NCBI RefSeq assembly: GCF_012489685.1
Contig: NC_080044.1
Coordinates: forward strand, 76,308,732-76,372,731
Source of the DNA: Lotus japonicus
Taxonomy: Eukaryota; Streptophyta; Magnoliopsida; Fabales; Fabaceae
DNA length: 64,000 nt
Direction of reading: 5' to 3'
Numbering within the stretch: position 1 is the first letter of the stretch; every line of letters starts with the position of its first letter. A program made the translations under genes and the position numbers. Below are positions 37,658 to 48,762 of the stretch, piece after piece. Below the pieces are notes generated by a model. The model did no database searches. It was not told the origin of the DNA and saw nothing but the letters and a program-made list of their open reading frames with translations.

Positions 37658-38400
37658 GGTACTACCTAAAAATGAATTCTAGGGGGGAAATAGAAATAAG
37701 AACAACACATTACACATCATACATATGCCCCCATAGAGTAACACTACATGAGCAGCCAGTTTAACATGCTACTAGGTCCGACGGCCATTTCAACTTACTA
37801 TCCAATTACAACCATTCAACCAACTGCTAGACTGTATTCAATTTCTAAACTCTAACACAACATAGTCCATACAGATAACAAATACATAATGCTACCCACC
37901 AAAAGGTTTAGTTAGCAACAAATTCGATCCACTCAATCACCAAAATCAAACTCAACCACCCAAGTTGCAAACAAACTAGCATGTTAAATTACCACACAAT
38001 GCATTAGCAACTACATAACTATAACAAATCAACTACCTGTGTGTATAACAAGAGTACCCAATACAAATGCATAATAGAAGTGAAAGCTACGGCGATGAAA
38101 CACAATGGGAGAACGAAGAAGTTTGAGAATAAACCCTAAACCCACATTTTTCAACTACAAAAGCAAATTCCCATGTAGTGAACGAAATTTCGAATTGGGG
38201 GTTTCAGACTACCAATTTTGAAAGCGAAATCGTGAAAGGGAGAAGCAAAATTGGAAGCGGTGTTGGTCGTGTTAAACCCTAATTGAGAAGAAGCTAGCAT
38301 ACAAACAATGTAACGGTTGTCGGAGCAGAAAGCATGAATCGGAAGAGACTCACCGGCAGGAATCGGAAGCGGTAACTCGATGAATGAAACTCAGTAATGG
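37658..38400 (-). promoter_or_regulatory. Probable 5' leader and promoter of the AT-hook gene
   Basis: A splice acceptor (TTTTTAG/GTAGTACC) lies just upstream of the ATG at 37657, implying a noncoding first exon further up, likely around 38200-38350, where the sequence is less AT-rich and contains AGGGTTTA motifs. The transcription start is not defined. Confidence 0.4.
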
Positions 38401-38531
38401 ACAAATTTGTCAAAACATGAAAAGAAAAGGAAATATATAGTATAATTTTGGGAAATTTATTCATAGTGCAATTTATTTATTTATTATTTATTGTTTATGC
38501 TAAAATCAAATATACAAATGATTTCTAGTTC

Positions 38532-38927
38532 TTATTCCTTCCATGGGTAACATATTAATTCACGAGGTGATTTTATGATACATGGTCCTTTTTGATAGAT
38601 GACCCAACCGCACCACTCACACCTTGGTTCATCCCTTTGTTGTGTGAATATATCAAACCTTTTAGTGACATTTTGCCATTGGAATGTACCGAAGAACAAC
38701 GTTGTGCCGAGAATGCTGGTTCTAAAATTAAATTGGAAAAAACCACCGGGAGGAAGAACATGCCTTCCAAGATCGTCATCCCTAGACTTGATGTGAACGG
38801 TTAGATCTAGATTCCCATTTAAAGTATTTGTGACCCTCACATGTTCTTTGTAAAGCATATCAGTGTGGATTGATGATGACAATAAGAACATGGAAAATAA
38901 AAGAAAAATTCCTACAAATAAATTCAT
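38532..38927 (-). CDS. S-protein homologue (plant self-incompatibility S1 family), copy 1
   Basis: An intronless 131-residue protein with a hydrophobic N-terminal signal peptide (about 1-20) and no other membrane segment, so probably secreted. It has the S1/SPH pattern: VRVTNTLNGNLDLTVHIKS, a DDDLG turn, a central GGFFQFNF strand, then FQWQN and cysteines at 103, 106, 116 and 126 (two likely disulphides). There is one N-glycosylation site at Asn86. In poppy, S proteins mediate pollen recognition. In most other plants, including self-compatible ones, the function of SPH proteins is unknown. It is tandem with 40675-41070, to which it is very similar. Confidence 0.85.
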   Translation of the reverse strand: MNLFVGIFLLFSMFLLSSSIHTDMLYKEHVRVTNTLNGNLDLTVHIKSRDDDLGRHVLPPGGFFQFNFRTSILGTTLFFGTFQWQNVTKRFDIFTQQRDEPRCEWCGWVIYQKGPCIIKSPRELICYPWKE

Positions 38928-39282
38928 TTCACTTAGATAGACCGTGTGAGTTGGGAGTCTTTGTTATATATAGATATATACATATCACGAGCTCAAACAA
39001 AAACTTAAGTTGCACATTAATGATAATCCTTAATAATTTTTAATGGTCATTATATTATTAATTATATGTTTCAAAAAAAATATAAAATAAAACATTAAAT
39101 ATTAATTATTATGACTTGAAAAATATTAATAAATATTTAAACTGACTTGAATTTTAGAGAATAGTTATTATTCATTAATGATAAATTCATATGCATAAAT
39201 AAAATATTATGAAAAACCAAAAATAATTAATTAATAATTCTTATTTATGTAAAAATATAATATGTATTAGAATTAGTCAACG

Positions 39283-39384
39283 GTGTCTCCCAATAATAGC
39301 TCTAGCAAGAGCTAGTTGACATATATGTTGAGAAATTGGAGGTTCAGGGATCAATCCTTAAATTTATCTTTACACTGAATAAAA
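39283..39384 (+). mobile_element. Short SINE insertion
   Basis: A 102-bp insert flanked by the 14-bp direct repeat AGAATTAGTCAACG (39269-39282 and 39385-39398). It has a B-box-like GGTTCAGGGATCAATCC and an A-rich end. The matching region upstream of the second S1 gene (about 41400) has the site once and no insert, so it arrived after the S1 duplication. Confidence 0.7.
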
Positions 39385-39398
39385 AGAATTAGTCAACG

Positions 39399-40674
39399 AC
39401 ACACACATTGATATTAATAGTAATTTGGCAAAGTACACCCCAAAGTAGTATTAATTAATTATTAATATCTTTCATAGTGATTCATTTTAATAATTAATAG
39501 TATAAAATTTTCCATTTATCGCATTTATAATTAAATATTAATTTCATGTAAATTTTAATTATTAATCACAAATTGAAAAAAAAAATTAAAAATAATGATA
39601 ATAGTAGTAAGTCAAATTGACCTGATACATTAATAACAATATTAATTAATACTTAATAACTTTATACTATTTATTATATTAATTATTAATTGTAAAACTT
39701 GTTGTTTTCTCGTATATAGAATTAACTATTAATTTTAATTTAATGTTAATTATCAATCAATTGAGGGAAAAAATTGAAAATATTAAAATAAAATCAAGCA
39801 ATATTATTTTCAAAATAAATTATTTTCCTTATTAATAATTATAATTTTTCTATAAAATACCACTCGATTATAATTTTCCTTATTTTAACTTATTTCCATT
39901 TTTAGCTAGTTTCACAAAAAAAGTGAAAATTTTATTTGTGCTAAATTAAATATTTATATTTGTAAACATTGGTATATATATCCTTTTAAAATTAATTTAT
40001 TTTTGTCCTATTAAAACATGACACATGAGTTGAAAAATTAAAATTTTAAAAATTATCACATTAATTAAATATTCTCGGGTGCTTTGAGTTAGCTTCCGGG
40101 TTGAAGATCAACTTTTTCAAAAATAACAAGTTGCAATTCAATTTGAACAGTTTCAAATCTCAAGCTGCTAAGTTAAAGATTGAGATTTATAAATATGAAG
40201 TTCACCACGAATTCTCTCTGAACTCTCTGTAGAAGTAATTTTGTGAAAACCACAAGACCAATACATCTAATAATAGAGCACTAAGTGATAATCAACCATG
40301 CTAAGAAAAGTCTCAATGTAAGAATTGTCAGTTTCATGGGACGAAGAATGAAGAAGAGGAGTCAGAGAAGTTGGAGGAGGAGAAGAAGACTCTCGCTAGC
40401 TACATCTTCTTGAGAAGTGTAGTAGGAAGAGAGAGCAAAACTCATACTACATGTTAATACGATTTTATGATATTCCATTAAGTATATGCATATAAATCAT
40501 CATTTTTGTCAAATGGAGTTCTTTAACAAACAAACAACGAAAAAATATAAATAATAATAAAGGAATTTACAAATTAGTCAAACGTGTTTGGAAATTTATT
40601 CTCTTTATTTAATCAAACCCTTGACGTGCAATTTATATAGTTATACACAAATCAAATACAAATATGATTTCTAG
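39399..40674. other. AT-rich spacer between the S1 genes
   Basis: Very AT-rich with no coding sequence recognised. The only less biased stretch is 40070-40440, with no recognisable domain. Confidence 0.5.
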
Positions 40675-41070
40675 CTAGTTCTTCCATGGTAAACATTCTG
40701 GTTTACCACCTGGTACCATCAAACATGGTCCTTCTTGTTTTATAGCCCAACTGCAGAATGAACATCTTGGTTCATCCCTATTTACGGCGTATATGTCAAA
40801 CCGTTTAGTGACATTTTTCCACTGAAATGTACCATAGAATAGTGTTGTGCCAAAAACGTTGGTTCTAAAACTCCATTCAAAGAATTCACCAGGATGGAGA
40901 ACTCGTTGTCCAAGATCATCATCCCCAGACTTGATGTGAATGGTTAGATCCAAGTTCCCATCTAAAGTGTTTGTGACTCTCACAAATGTTTTGTTAAGCA
41001 TATCAATACGGATTGCCGATGACAACAAGAACATGCTAAGTAAAAGAAAAGTTCTTACATATAGATCCAT
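40675..41070 (-). CDS. S-protein homologue (plant self-incompatibility S1 family), copy 2
   Basis: A 131-residue tandem paralogue of 38532-38927. Signal peptide about 1-20, VRVTNTLDGNLDLTIHIKS, DDDLGQRVLHPGEFF, and the same four cysteines (103, 106, 116, 126). Potential N-glycosylation at Asn26 and Asn86; the first site is absent from copy 1. The 5' flanks of the two genes are alignable for about 300-400 bases (for example AATTTTAGAGAATA), indicating one tandem duplication of about 2.1 kb. Both frames are intact, so both may be expressed. A role in secreted-ligand signalling is inferred from the family only. Confidence 0.85.
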   Translation of the reverse strand: MDLYVRTFLLLSMFLLSSAIRIDMLNKTFVRVTNTLDGNLDLTIHIKSGDDDLGQRVLHPGEFFEWSFRTNVFGTTLFYGTFQWKNVTKRFDIYAVNRDEPRCSFCSWAIKQEGPCLMVPGGKPECLPWKN

Positions 41071-41888
41071 TTTACTTTCGTGACCTTTGTGAATTGAGAG
41101 TCTTTGTTATATATACACCACAACCTCAAACAAAGACTTATACATTAATGACAATACTTAATAGTTATCAATAATTATTACATTATTAATTATAAAAGTT
41201 GCCATCTAAATACATAGTAAAATTTTAAAATCTAAATCATTTTAACTTGAAAATAATAACAAATATTTCAATTGACTTGAATTTTAGAGAATACTTATTA
41301 TTCATTAATGATATAAAGTTTCAAGTCCATAAATAAAATATTATATAAAACCAAAAATAGTAAAATATTAATTTTTATTTATGTGAAACTATATTATGTA
41401 TTAGAATTAGTCAACGACACAATAATATTCTTTTCGGAAAGATAAATAACACCCTCTAGTAATTGATCATTTGACCTTCCCTTACCAACTCATTTGTCCC
41501 CAGACTCTTACTACTTAAGCTATTCTTCAAAAATCGGCACAATGCTATTTGTAATAACTATTTAACAAATAATAATTTGATAAAATTAAATGATATAAAT
41601 AACATTAATTTGTATATATGCTATTCTGGAAAAAATCGTTTCTAATTTTACAAATATTAAACTTTTTGTGCATATAATTTGAAAATCTTACTTTAAATAT
41701 ATTTATTGCTCTATATCTTTGTCTCTCGATTGTAAAAAAATATCAAATGTAACTTCTATTCCTATGAGAATAAAACATACCCATCTTTTACCTTGGGAAT
41801 AGAAATGTGATACAATGTGTAATTAACTTTCTTGTGAATAAATTATGCTTGGGAATATTTTTACAAAACTTATACTAAATATGAGAAT
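41071..41888. other. S1 upstream region and intergenic sequence
   Basis: The first 350 bases are alignable with the flank of the other S1 gene (39000-39420) and hold its promoter. The rest is AT-rich with no gene recognised. Confidence 0.5.
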
Positions 41889-41909
41889 ACAACATTTTCA
41901 CACATTTCT

Positions 41910-43775
41910 GGAACACTATTCAATCGGCGATGACTAGATATGGTCATGACTCAATATTTTGGACAGGAGATGAAATGGGAGAATATTCTGTGAAGGGTTT
42001 ATGTAGTTTGTTAGAAGAGAGATTGTTTAGTCAGGTAGATTGGGAGGTGCCAAGGCTGTTGGGGAAATTGTTGCCAGCAAAAATCACAACTTTCATGTGG
42101 CAGTTAGAGCAGGGCCATGTAGGCCTTTAGGAAGAAAAAGCACTTGCCTAAGGCCCCGGGGAAAAAAGGCCCCATTTTTTTTTAAATGACCCAAACAAAT
42201 AGCATAGATTGATATATATATTTATATATATATATATATATATTAGAACTAGATTGAATGATTGATATATATTAGTTTCATTATAAATACCTACTAGAAA
42301 TAAAGACTCATAGTCATAGTGTATCTAAACAAAATAAATAAAAATCATTTCTCTTCCCTAAAAATTAGTCAATTAAAAAATGTTAAATCAATATTATCAT
42401 CTCTTTTAAAACTATTCAATATCATCATTTAATATAATTTAAAATGTTTATTTATCCGCAAAAATAAATTTCTTAATCCCTTAATTTATTCCAATTCTCT
42501 CTCAATCTTTCACTCTCTCCATGGTTTAGACGTTTACGCTTCTGCTCCTTGTTATATAAAAAAAATCCCCTCACGTCCTTCCCTTCATCTCTATTCTATT
42601 GAAGACTAAAGACTTTAAACCAAATGATATTCTGAACAACAAAATCTTTGGCTCTTTGTGACTCTGCCCGTTTAAAGGTTATATTATTATGTACTTCTAT
42701 TAATTAATAATCCTTTTATAAAATATATTTTAGACTTTAGAGTTTACTTTATTTATAAAAAATATAATTCTTGTTAAAAAAAAGCCCCTTTAACATCTTT
42801 GCCTAAGGCCCCAAAATGTCTGTACACGGCCCTGATTTAGAGAAGGATAGGGTGGCTTGGAAGGCAAATCTCTTGGCTAGAGGGATTTCTCTTTTGGATG
42901 AGGGGCTATGTGGTGTGTGTTGTTCAAATACTGAATCCTCATCGCATCTTTTTCTTCACTGTCCTGTGATATGGGATTTGTGGAGCAAAGCTTTAAGGAG
43001 GGAAGGTGTTTGTTGGGTGGTACCTCAATCTATGAAGGATGTGATACTGCAGTGGGCAGAGTTGAGAACTACAGCTGATGGTGTAATGTGGGATATGGTA
43101 CCATATGCTCTGTGCTGGTCTATCTGGGTGGAACGAAATGGAATGATATTTAATAACAAAGGGTTTAGTGCTGAAAATGTGTGGGATATGCATACTACTA
43201 GAATTGCTTGGTGGGTGAAATCTTGGTGGTGGAAATGCCCTTATAGTGTTGCTCAGTTTGCAGCGGGTTTCCAGCACATATCGTTGCCAAAGAAAGAAAA
43301 TGTGCGTGGAAATCAGCAATGGATACCACAGGAGGAACCATACTTAAAATTCAATGTCGATGGATCTTCCTTAGGGAGCCCAGGAAAGAGCGGTGTGGGG
43401 GGTGTCTTGAGGAACTGCAGAGGGGAAGCCTTAGGATTTTTTGCTTTGGAGGTGGGGATAAAGTGGGCGTATGAAGCGGAGGTTCACGCAATTTACCACG
43501 CATTGACATTCTGCAAGCAATTCAAGTTTTCCTTAATAATCTTGGAAAGTGATTCCAAAGTAGCAGTGGGGTGGGTACAAAATAGAGAAAGGAGACCATG
43601 GAGACTGTTTCATTTGTTGGACAGAATTGATATCTTGCTCCCTGAGGCGAATTGTGTGGAAATTAAACATGTCTTGCGTGAGGGAAATGATGAGGCAGAT
43701 TTTTTGGCCAAGAGTGGAAGGGATGGAGTGATGGTGCTTTGGCATGTTTATGATTCAGAGATCTCAGGCTTTTAA
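41910..43775 (+). pseudogene. LINE ORF2 C-terminus (zf-RVT and RNase H), split by a hAT element
   Basis: The first part (to 42109) ends in ITTFMWQL. The frame resumes at 42843 with KDRVAWKANLLARGI after the 725-bp insert, with no loss of frame. The rest shows CGVCCSNTESSSHLFLHCPV (zinc-binding), an ALCWSIWVERN linker, and an RNase H domain with KFNVDGSS, EAEVHAIYHAL, ILESDSKVAVG and HVLREGNDEADFLA. Catalytic D, E and D are present. Reverse transcriptase and endonuclease are missing because of truncation. Confidence 0.8.
42110..42834. mobile_element. Non-autonomous hAT element
   Basis: A 725-bp insert with termini CAGGGCCATGTAG and CTGTACACGGCCCTG (inverted repeats of 12 to 13 bases). It is flanked by an 8-bp duplication with one mismatch (AGTTAGAG 42102-42109, ATTTAGAG 42835-42842). 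CAGGGCC ends and 8-bp duplications are typical of hAT. No transposase. A TA dinucleotide run lies near 42220-42243. Confidence 0.85.
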
Positions 43776-44328
43776 TTTTTTCAGTCCTGGTGAAGGGGAA
43801 TGTAGTTGCAGGGTATTGCTGGTAGGAGGCTTCTGTTCCAATATGGAGTGGCATACAGGAGATAGAATTTTGCTGCAATGTTCTGGAGCTGTATTAAGTC
43901 TGGTAGTATGCAAAAATGTGAAATATGGATCACTTTGAAACTGACAGTAGGTGGCTCGTGGTCTCAAGTCTAGTAGCATGCAAAGTTTTTAGCCTTGGTT
44001 TAGTGAATAAATTGATAGTATCTTGGTGTGGTGCTATGGAATGGTATTTTCTATTTGGGATATGTTTTTTTGGTACAGGGCTGTCTTACTTTAAAGGCTT
44101 AATTGCACTTTTGGTCCCCCAACTATGGCCTTCCTGCAAAAATCGTCCCTAAACTTCAAAATTAGCAAAACTCGTCCCTCAACTATACACACAGTTGCAC
44201 TTTTGGTCTTCCGTCAGCATTCCGTCAGAAATCTAACTGAAAATGATGACATGGCCTTTCTTAATTAATTTTATTTTAACTGAAAAAAAAGTTTTTTTAA
44301 TTAAATAACAGCAGGGTTTGACAAGTTG

Positions 44329-44335
<7 letters not shown>

Positions 44336-44375
<40 letters not shown>
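44336..44375 (+). repeat. (TTA)n microsatellite
   Basis: About 13 perfect TTA units inside the Pack-MULE. Confidence 0.9.
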
Positions 44376-44859
44376 GCTTCAAGTCTCCACCGTGTTCACC
44401 ATCAAGTCTCCACCGTCTTCACCATCAACACAGTCCTCCTCCATCTTTTTCATTCTGATCCCAAATGCTTTGAAGGTCACACCTTTCCTCCTTCAACCTT
44501 TCAAATCCCTAACTCAAATGCATCCAAACCCATCAAACCCTTCCAAGGCGCCACTCCCTCAATCGGAGCTCCCCTCACCGAACCCAGATGCAACCAGATT
44601 GTCCCCACCGTGACACCACCAGATCGAGAACCGGGACTGAGGGATCGAGCAGATCAAGAACCACCGTGACACCACCAGATTGAGAGTCTGCTCTCTGTTT
44701 TATCTTCTTCTCTGTTCTGCTCTTTGATTTCCTAGGTTTTTATTCTCTCTCACCACCACCACCACTAGATCTGCCATAATCGAACCACCACGACACCACC
44801 CTCAACCACCACCAAACAAATCCTTCTTCCTCCTACCAAATCTGGGTTTTCGGAGGCTA

Positions 44860-45115
44860 TTTTAAGCATTTTAGTTTTTCGATCCATCAAGAGATTGTGA
44901 GGCTTCAAGTCCCTGTGCAAGATTCCATGGCCATGGCAGAAAGCAACGCCCTTACAAAGTTGGCACATCAAGCTTTTGACGGTTTTGGGTGGGACATTTT
45001 GTCCAGTTTGACGAAAAGTGCGAATGAATTTCTTGAGATTGGTATCCATGTACTCAAAGACCAAGTACAACACTGTTTTCCCTTCCTTACTCTGACCTTG
45101 TTTAAATTCCATAAT
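44860..45115 (-). pseudogene. Captured B-type cyclin-dependent kinase fragment
   Basis: The minus frame reads KEGKTVLYLVFEYMDTNLKK, then TVKSLMCQLCKGVAFCHGHG and the catalytic loop LHRDLKPHNLLMDRKT, ending at MLKIA. This wording matches plant CDKB2 kinases. The glycine loop, the DFG/DLG segment and the whole C-lobe are missing, so no active kinase can result. The fragment lies between Mutator terminal repeats, the defining feature of a Pack-MULE. Confidence 0.85.
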
Positions 45116-45801
45116 TTGTGTTGTTGATTCATTGGAGATGAACATGGAGGAGGATTAGATATTAATGATTTAACGCAGGGTTTAACCCATCTTCTCCATC
45201 TTGGTTCTGCTCTGGGTTATACCCTCCGCCACCTCCTGAACCAGATCTGCGTGGCGAACCAAAATGACAGTGATGAGATGGTGAAGCTTGCGGCCATGGG
45301 AAAGGGAGGAGCTTGGTGGCTGGGTTATTAATATTTTTCAATTAAAATATTATTAAATAATACCACATCAGCAATCTGTTAGATTTATGACGGAATGCTA
45401 ACGGAAGACCAAAAGTGCAACTGTGTGTATAGTTGAGGGACGAGTTTTGCTAATTTTGAAGTTTAGGGATGATTTTCGCAGGAAGGTCATAGTTGAGGGA
45501 CCAAAAGTGCAATTAAGCCTACTTTAAACATTTGGTTTTTAACTTTTTGAGGTGTTTACTGTCTTAGGTGGGTTGGGTATGACACTTTTAGCGTTTGGGT
45601 ACTCTTTTTCCTACTCTAGGTTTTTATTCCATTTGGGTTTTTCCTAGAGAGGTTTTAATGAGGCTCATCGCTAATTGTGGTTTCATTTTTTAGGTGGGTA
45701 TTTGGAATTGTCTTATACATGAGAGGGCTGTTCTGATGAATCACTTATTATCAATAATATCCATTTATGTTTTAAAAAAAAAAAACAACATTTCCACACA
45801 T

Positions 45802-46140
45802 ACTTTCCTGAGAATGTTTTTGAATACATTCTATCAAACACCCGCAGATTAATCAATCTAATATATAGATTATGTATATTATTATTATAATTATTTTACA
45901 ATTCCGTTACTATTCGTAGTTTATGCTGCAAGACTACCCTATACATCAATGATAAAATATTTAGCTATTTACATCAAGAAGATTGTTTTGGTAATGCATG
46001 AAAATATAAATAATATTATTTATTATATAACTTATTTAATATAATCTTTGAGACTCGAGCAGATTACTCTCATCACTCTCATATGATCTCTGAGTCTCAA
46101 GCAGATTACTCTCATCATTGTCAGTTGTGAAATACCTCGG
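45802..46140. other. Intergenic with a short tandem duplication
   Basis: AT-rich. Near 46050-46125 a segment of about 35 bp containing AGCAGATTACTCTCATCA is duplicated in tandem. No gene recognised. Confidence 0.5.
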
Positions 46141-48282
46141 AAAAATTTAGGCTTAATTGCACATTTGGTCCCTCACATATACGTTTCTCACGATTTTGGT
46201 CCCCAACAAAATCAATTGCATTACGCGTCCCCGACGAATACCTCCGTTTGCAGAATTGGTTTTCCGTCTAAAACTTAACGGTTTTTTGTTGAAGTGAATT
46301 TTTTAATTGAAAAAATAATTTTTATTAAAGAAAAAATCTAGAAATAATAGAAAAAACATTTAAGATGAAGATGAATTGCAGTGACCTCCCATTTCCCAGA
46401 TTGCTATGGAGAATGCTAATGCAATTCATTTCCCAGATTAAGCCTGAATTAAACCAAATATGGAAGATGGAGATTGCAATTTAATGCAAGAGATTGCTGT
46501 GGAATTGCATTACATACAATGATTTAGAAAATTCACTCCCTCAACACCAATCCAGCAACCCAAAAACCCCTCCCCCACACCAACCCAGAAAATAAACTTC
46601 TTCCCCAACCTCTGAAGTATGAACCTCCATGACCATGCTTGAGATGAAACCTCAAACGACATCTTCTACTCCTGCTTCTGCTTCCGCTTCTCCTCCTCTT
46701 CCATTTTCACCTCTCCCTACAAAACCCAGAATCACAAATCGAGATGCTGCACCAACTCAAAACTTCCACAATCACAGCCACTCCAACACCCCAACCCAAA
46801 TCGCACCGCGCCACCAGAACGAAAGATGCAAGTACCAGATCTGAGCTTTGTCGCTTCAAAGGTTGAAGCTTTGTTCAAAGGGGTTTTGATCCTGGGTTTT
46901 GTTCCGGATCGAAGCTTTCTCTTCCTGGATTTGTCTCCGTCTGAAGCCCTCTTTCTCCTCTCTAAATCGTTGGATCTGAATAGCGATGGCATCAAAGCAA
47001 GCATGCGTGTGTTGGTCAGAAGCCCATTAATGTGCGTGAAGAAGGATCGACGAGGGGAGTGGTGGTGCTGGCCTGGGTTGTTGATCATATCAGAAGCAAA
47101 GGGTCCATTGGTGGTGAAGATGGAGATAAAGGTATTTGCTGTGGAAGAAGAAAGAATCTGAAGCATGGGCATGGTGGGTGAATAAAAGAAGAAGAATCCG
47201 AAGCAGCAGGGGCACGGTGGAAGTGAAAGGGAATAAGAAGAATATACATGGGTATCTAGAACTTTAGATTTTTGGCTTTTGATTATTAAGATTAAGTTGT
47301 TGGTAAAATTATTAAGATTGAGGTTCTAGATCTTGGTTTTTTAATTTGAGTACTGAAAAAAAAAGATGAAGATGATGAGATGGAGAAGATGAAGATCTTT
47401 GTGAAATGATAAATAAGAAGATGAAGATGTTTTGATTTTTTGAGTTTAACTTCACCATGTTTTTTTCTCTTATTTTTGAGTTTGTTCTTTAATAAAAATT
47501 ATTTTTTCAATAAAATATAAATTTAAAAAGCCACGTCAGCAAAAACTGTTAAGGAGTAAACAGCCATTCTGGTCCTTGAATGTGTTCACTTATGACGGAG
47601 TGGTCCTCAGACTTTGGAAATGAGTTTTTTTCATCCCTGAATGTGTTGCCGTCAGTCAAGTTAGTCCTTGGTTCAGTTTTCCGTTAGTCCCTGAGACGGA
47701 AAATGTCAAATGTCACCATTTTTGCCACATGGCTTGACACGTCATCAATTACACACATCTTATTATTATTTCAATTTAGTCCCCTCAAAAAATTAAAAAA
47801 AAAAACTCTGAATTTATTAATTCAAATTTTCACTTAAAAAAATTCATCTTGACACTAGTTTGTTCTTTGTTTCATTCCAGTAACCAATGAATGAATCCAA
47901 GATCAACCAATTTAAGCTGATTTGTAATTTTTTTCCCCTTATTCTGTTACATTTCAATATCACATCTAATTTCTAATTATTTTTAATCCTTAATTTCTGA
48001 ACTGAAAAACAAAAACTCTCCCTTATTCATCGCTCATCTTCGTCCCCTCTCATCCTATCAACCTCTGTCTTCCTGCATAGATGAAAGTTGCAGAATCTCA
48101 CACACCAAACGCTCTCTTCTTCCAAACATCTCTCACAACTACCACAAATCTCTCCAAATCCATCCCACCGCCCTCACAACCTTCAATCTCTCAAGAGATT
48201 AATTGCATCTCCATGTCACCCAACTTAATCAAATCTCCAAATCAAATCCCCAGAGAGCCAGAACGAGATTGAGAGAGCTTGG

Positions 48283-48484
48283 ATCGATGTAGACGAGATG
48301 AAACGAGCGAACAATTTTTTTGCTGACGAGGCCTCCGCCGCTGCTCGCCAGATCGAGGATGAGGCCTTTGCTGCCGCTGGTGGCTCCACCGCTGCTGATA
48401 CCGACGACATCGAGATCCTCTAGGTGTACTCCAAGGAGAGCAGCAAGCGGATGCTCGATCGTGTCAAGGCCAGAGCCACCACAG
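48283..48484 (+). pseudogene. Captured WPP-domain (MAF1-like) gene fragment
   Basis: The plus frame reads DEASAAARQIEDEAFAAAG, then IEIL, a TAG, and [20 protein letters not shown]. This matches the WPP domain of MFP1 attachment factor-like nuclear-envelope proteins, where the normal residue at the stop is Gln (CAG to TAG). The WPP tripeptide part is upstream and not preserved. It is nonfunctional. Confidence 0.7.
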
Positions 48485-48569
48485 GTTCAAAACCCTCACT
48501 CTCTCCCTCTTCTTCTCTATCACCACTTCCCCTTTTCTTCCCTAAACAAAACCCTAATTCCTCTCCCTT

Positions 48570-48762
48570 TCTCTCCTCCAATGGCGAAATCCATCAGCCC
48601 AAACGCGACGGTGTCCTCCGCCGCCGCCTCACCGGACATTCCCACTTTGGTCAGGACGTCGTCCTCTCATCTGATGGCCAGTTTCTGCTTCCTGGGACCG
48701 AACCGTCAAGGTTTGGAACTTGACCAATTGCAAGCTGAGAAACACCCTCGCTGGGGAAAGTA
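48570..48762 (+). pseudogene. Captured RACK1 (WD40 scaffold) gene fragments
   Basis: Two separated pieces of a RACK1-like beta-propeller are joined: [10 protein letters not shown] with [11 protein letters not shown], and in another frame [18 protein letters not shown]. In intact RACK1 these are about 100 residues apart, so an internal deletion occurred during or after capture. RACK1 is a ribosome-bound signalling scaffold; this fragment cannot make a propeller. Confidence 0.8.

Larger units (their letters stand above)
44096..45519. mobile_element. Pack-MULE carrying a CDKB kinase fragment
   Basis: Terminal inverted repeats of about 145 bp (44096-44240 and 45376-45519, starting GGCTTAATTGCACTTTTGG, about six mismatches). 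They are flanked by a perfect 9-bp duplication TACTTTAAA (44087-44095 and 45520-45528), the Mutator signature. There is no transposase. The interior contains an ATT microsatellite (44336-44375) and a fragment of a host cyclin-dependent kinase gene on the minus strand. It inserted into the 3' untranslated part of the LINE. Confidence 0.9.
41906..45784 (+). mobile_element. 5'-truncated LINE hosting two DNA transposons
   Basis: Flanked by a 17-bp direct repeat with one mismatch (ACAACATTTTCACACAT at 41889-41905 and ACAACATTTCCACACAT at 45785-45801). A poly(A) tail lies at about 45772-45784. Without the nested hAT element (42110-42834) and Pack-MULE (44096-45519) the LINE is about 1.7 kb. It codes for the C-terminal zinc-binding and RNase H parts of ORF2. 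Truncation, A tail and a long target duplication identify target-primed insertion. Confidence 0.85.

Noticed and set aside
46629..47172. Open frames in the outer MULE as a new gene
   Set aside because: No domain is recognisable on either strand and the frames overlap; they may be captured noncoding or leader sequence.
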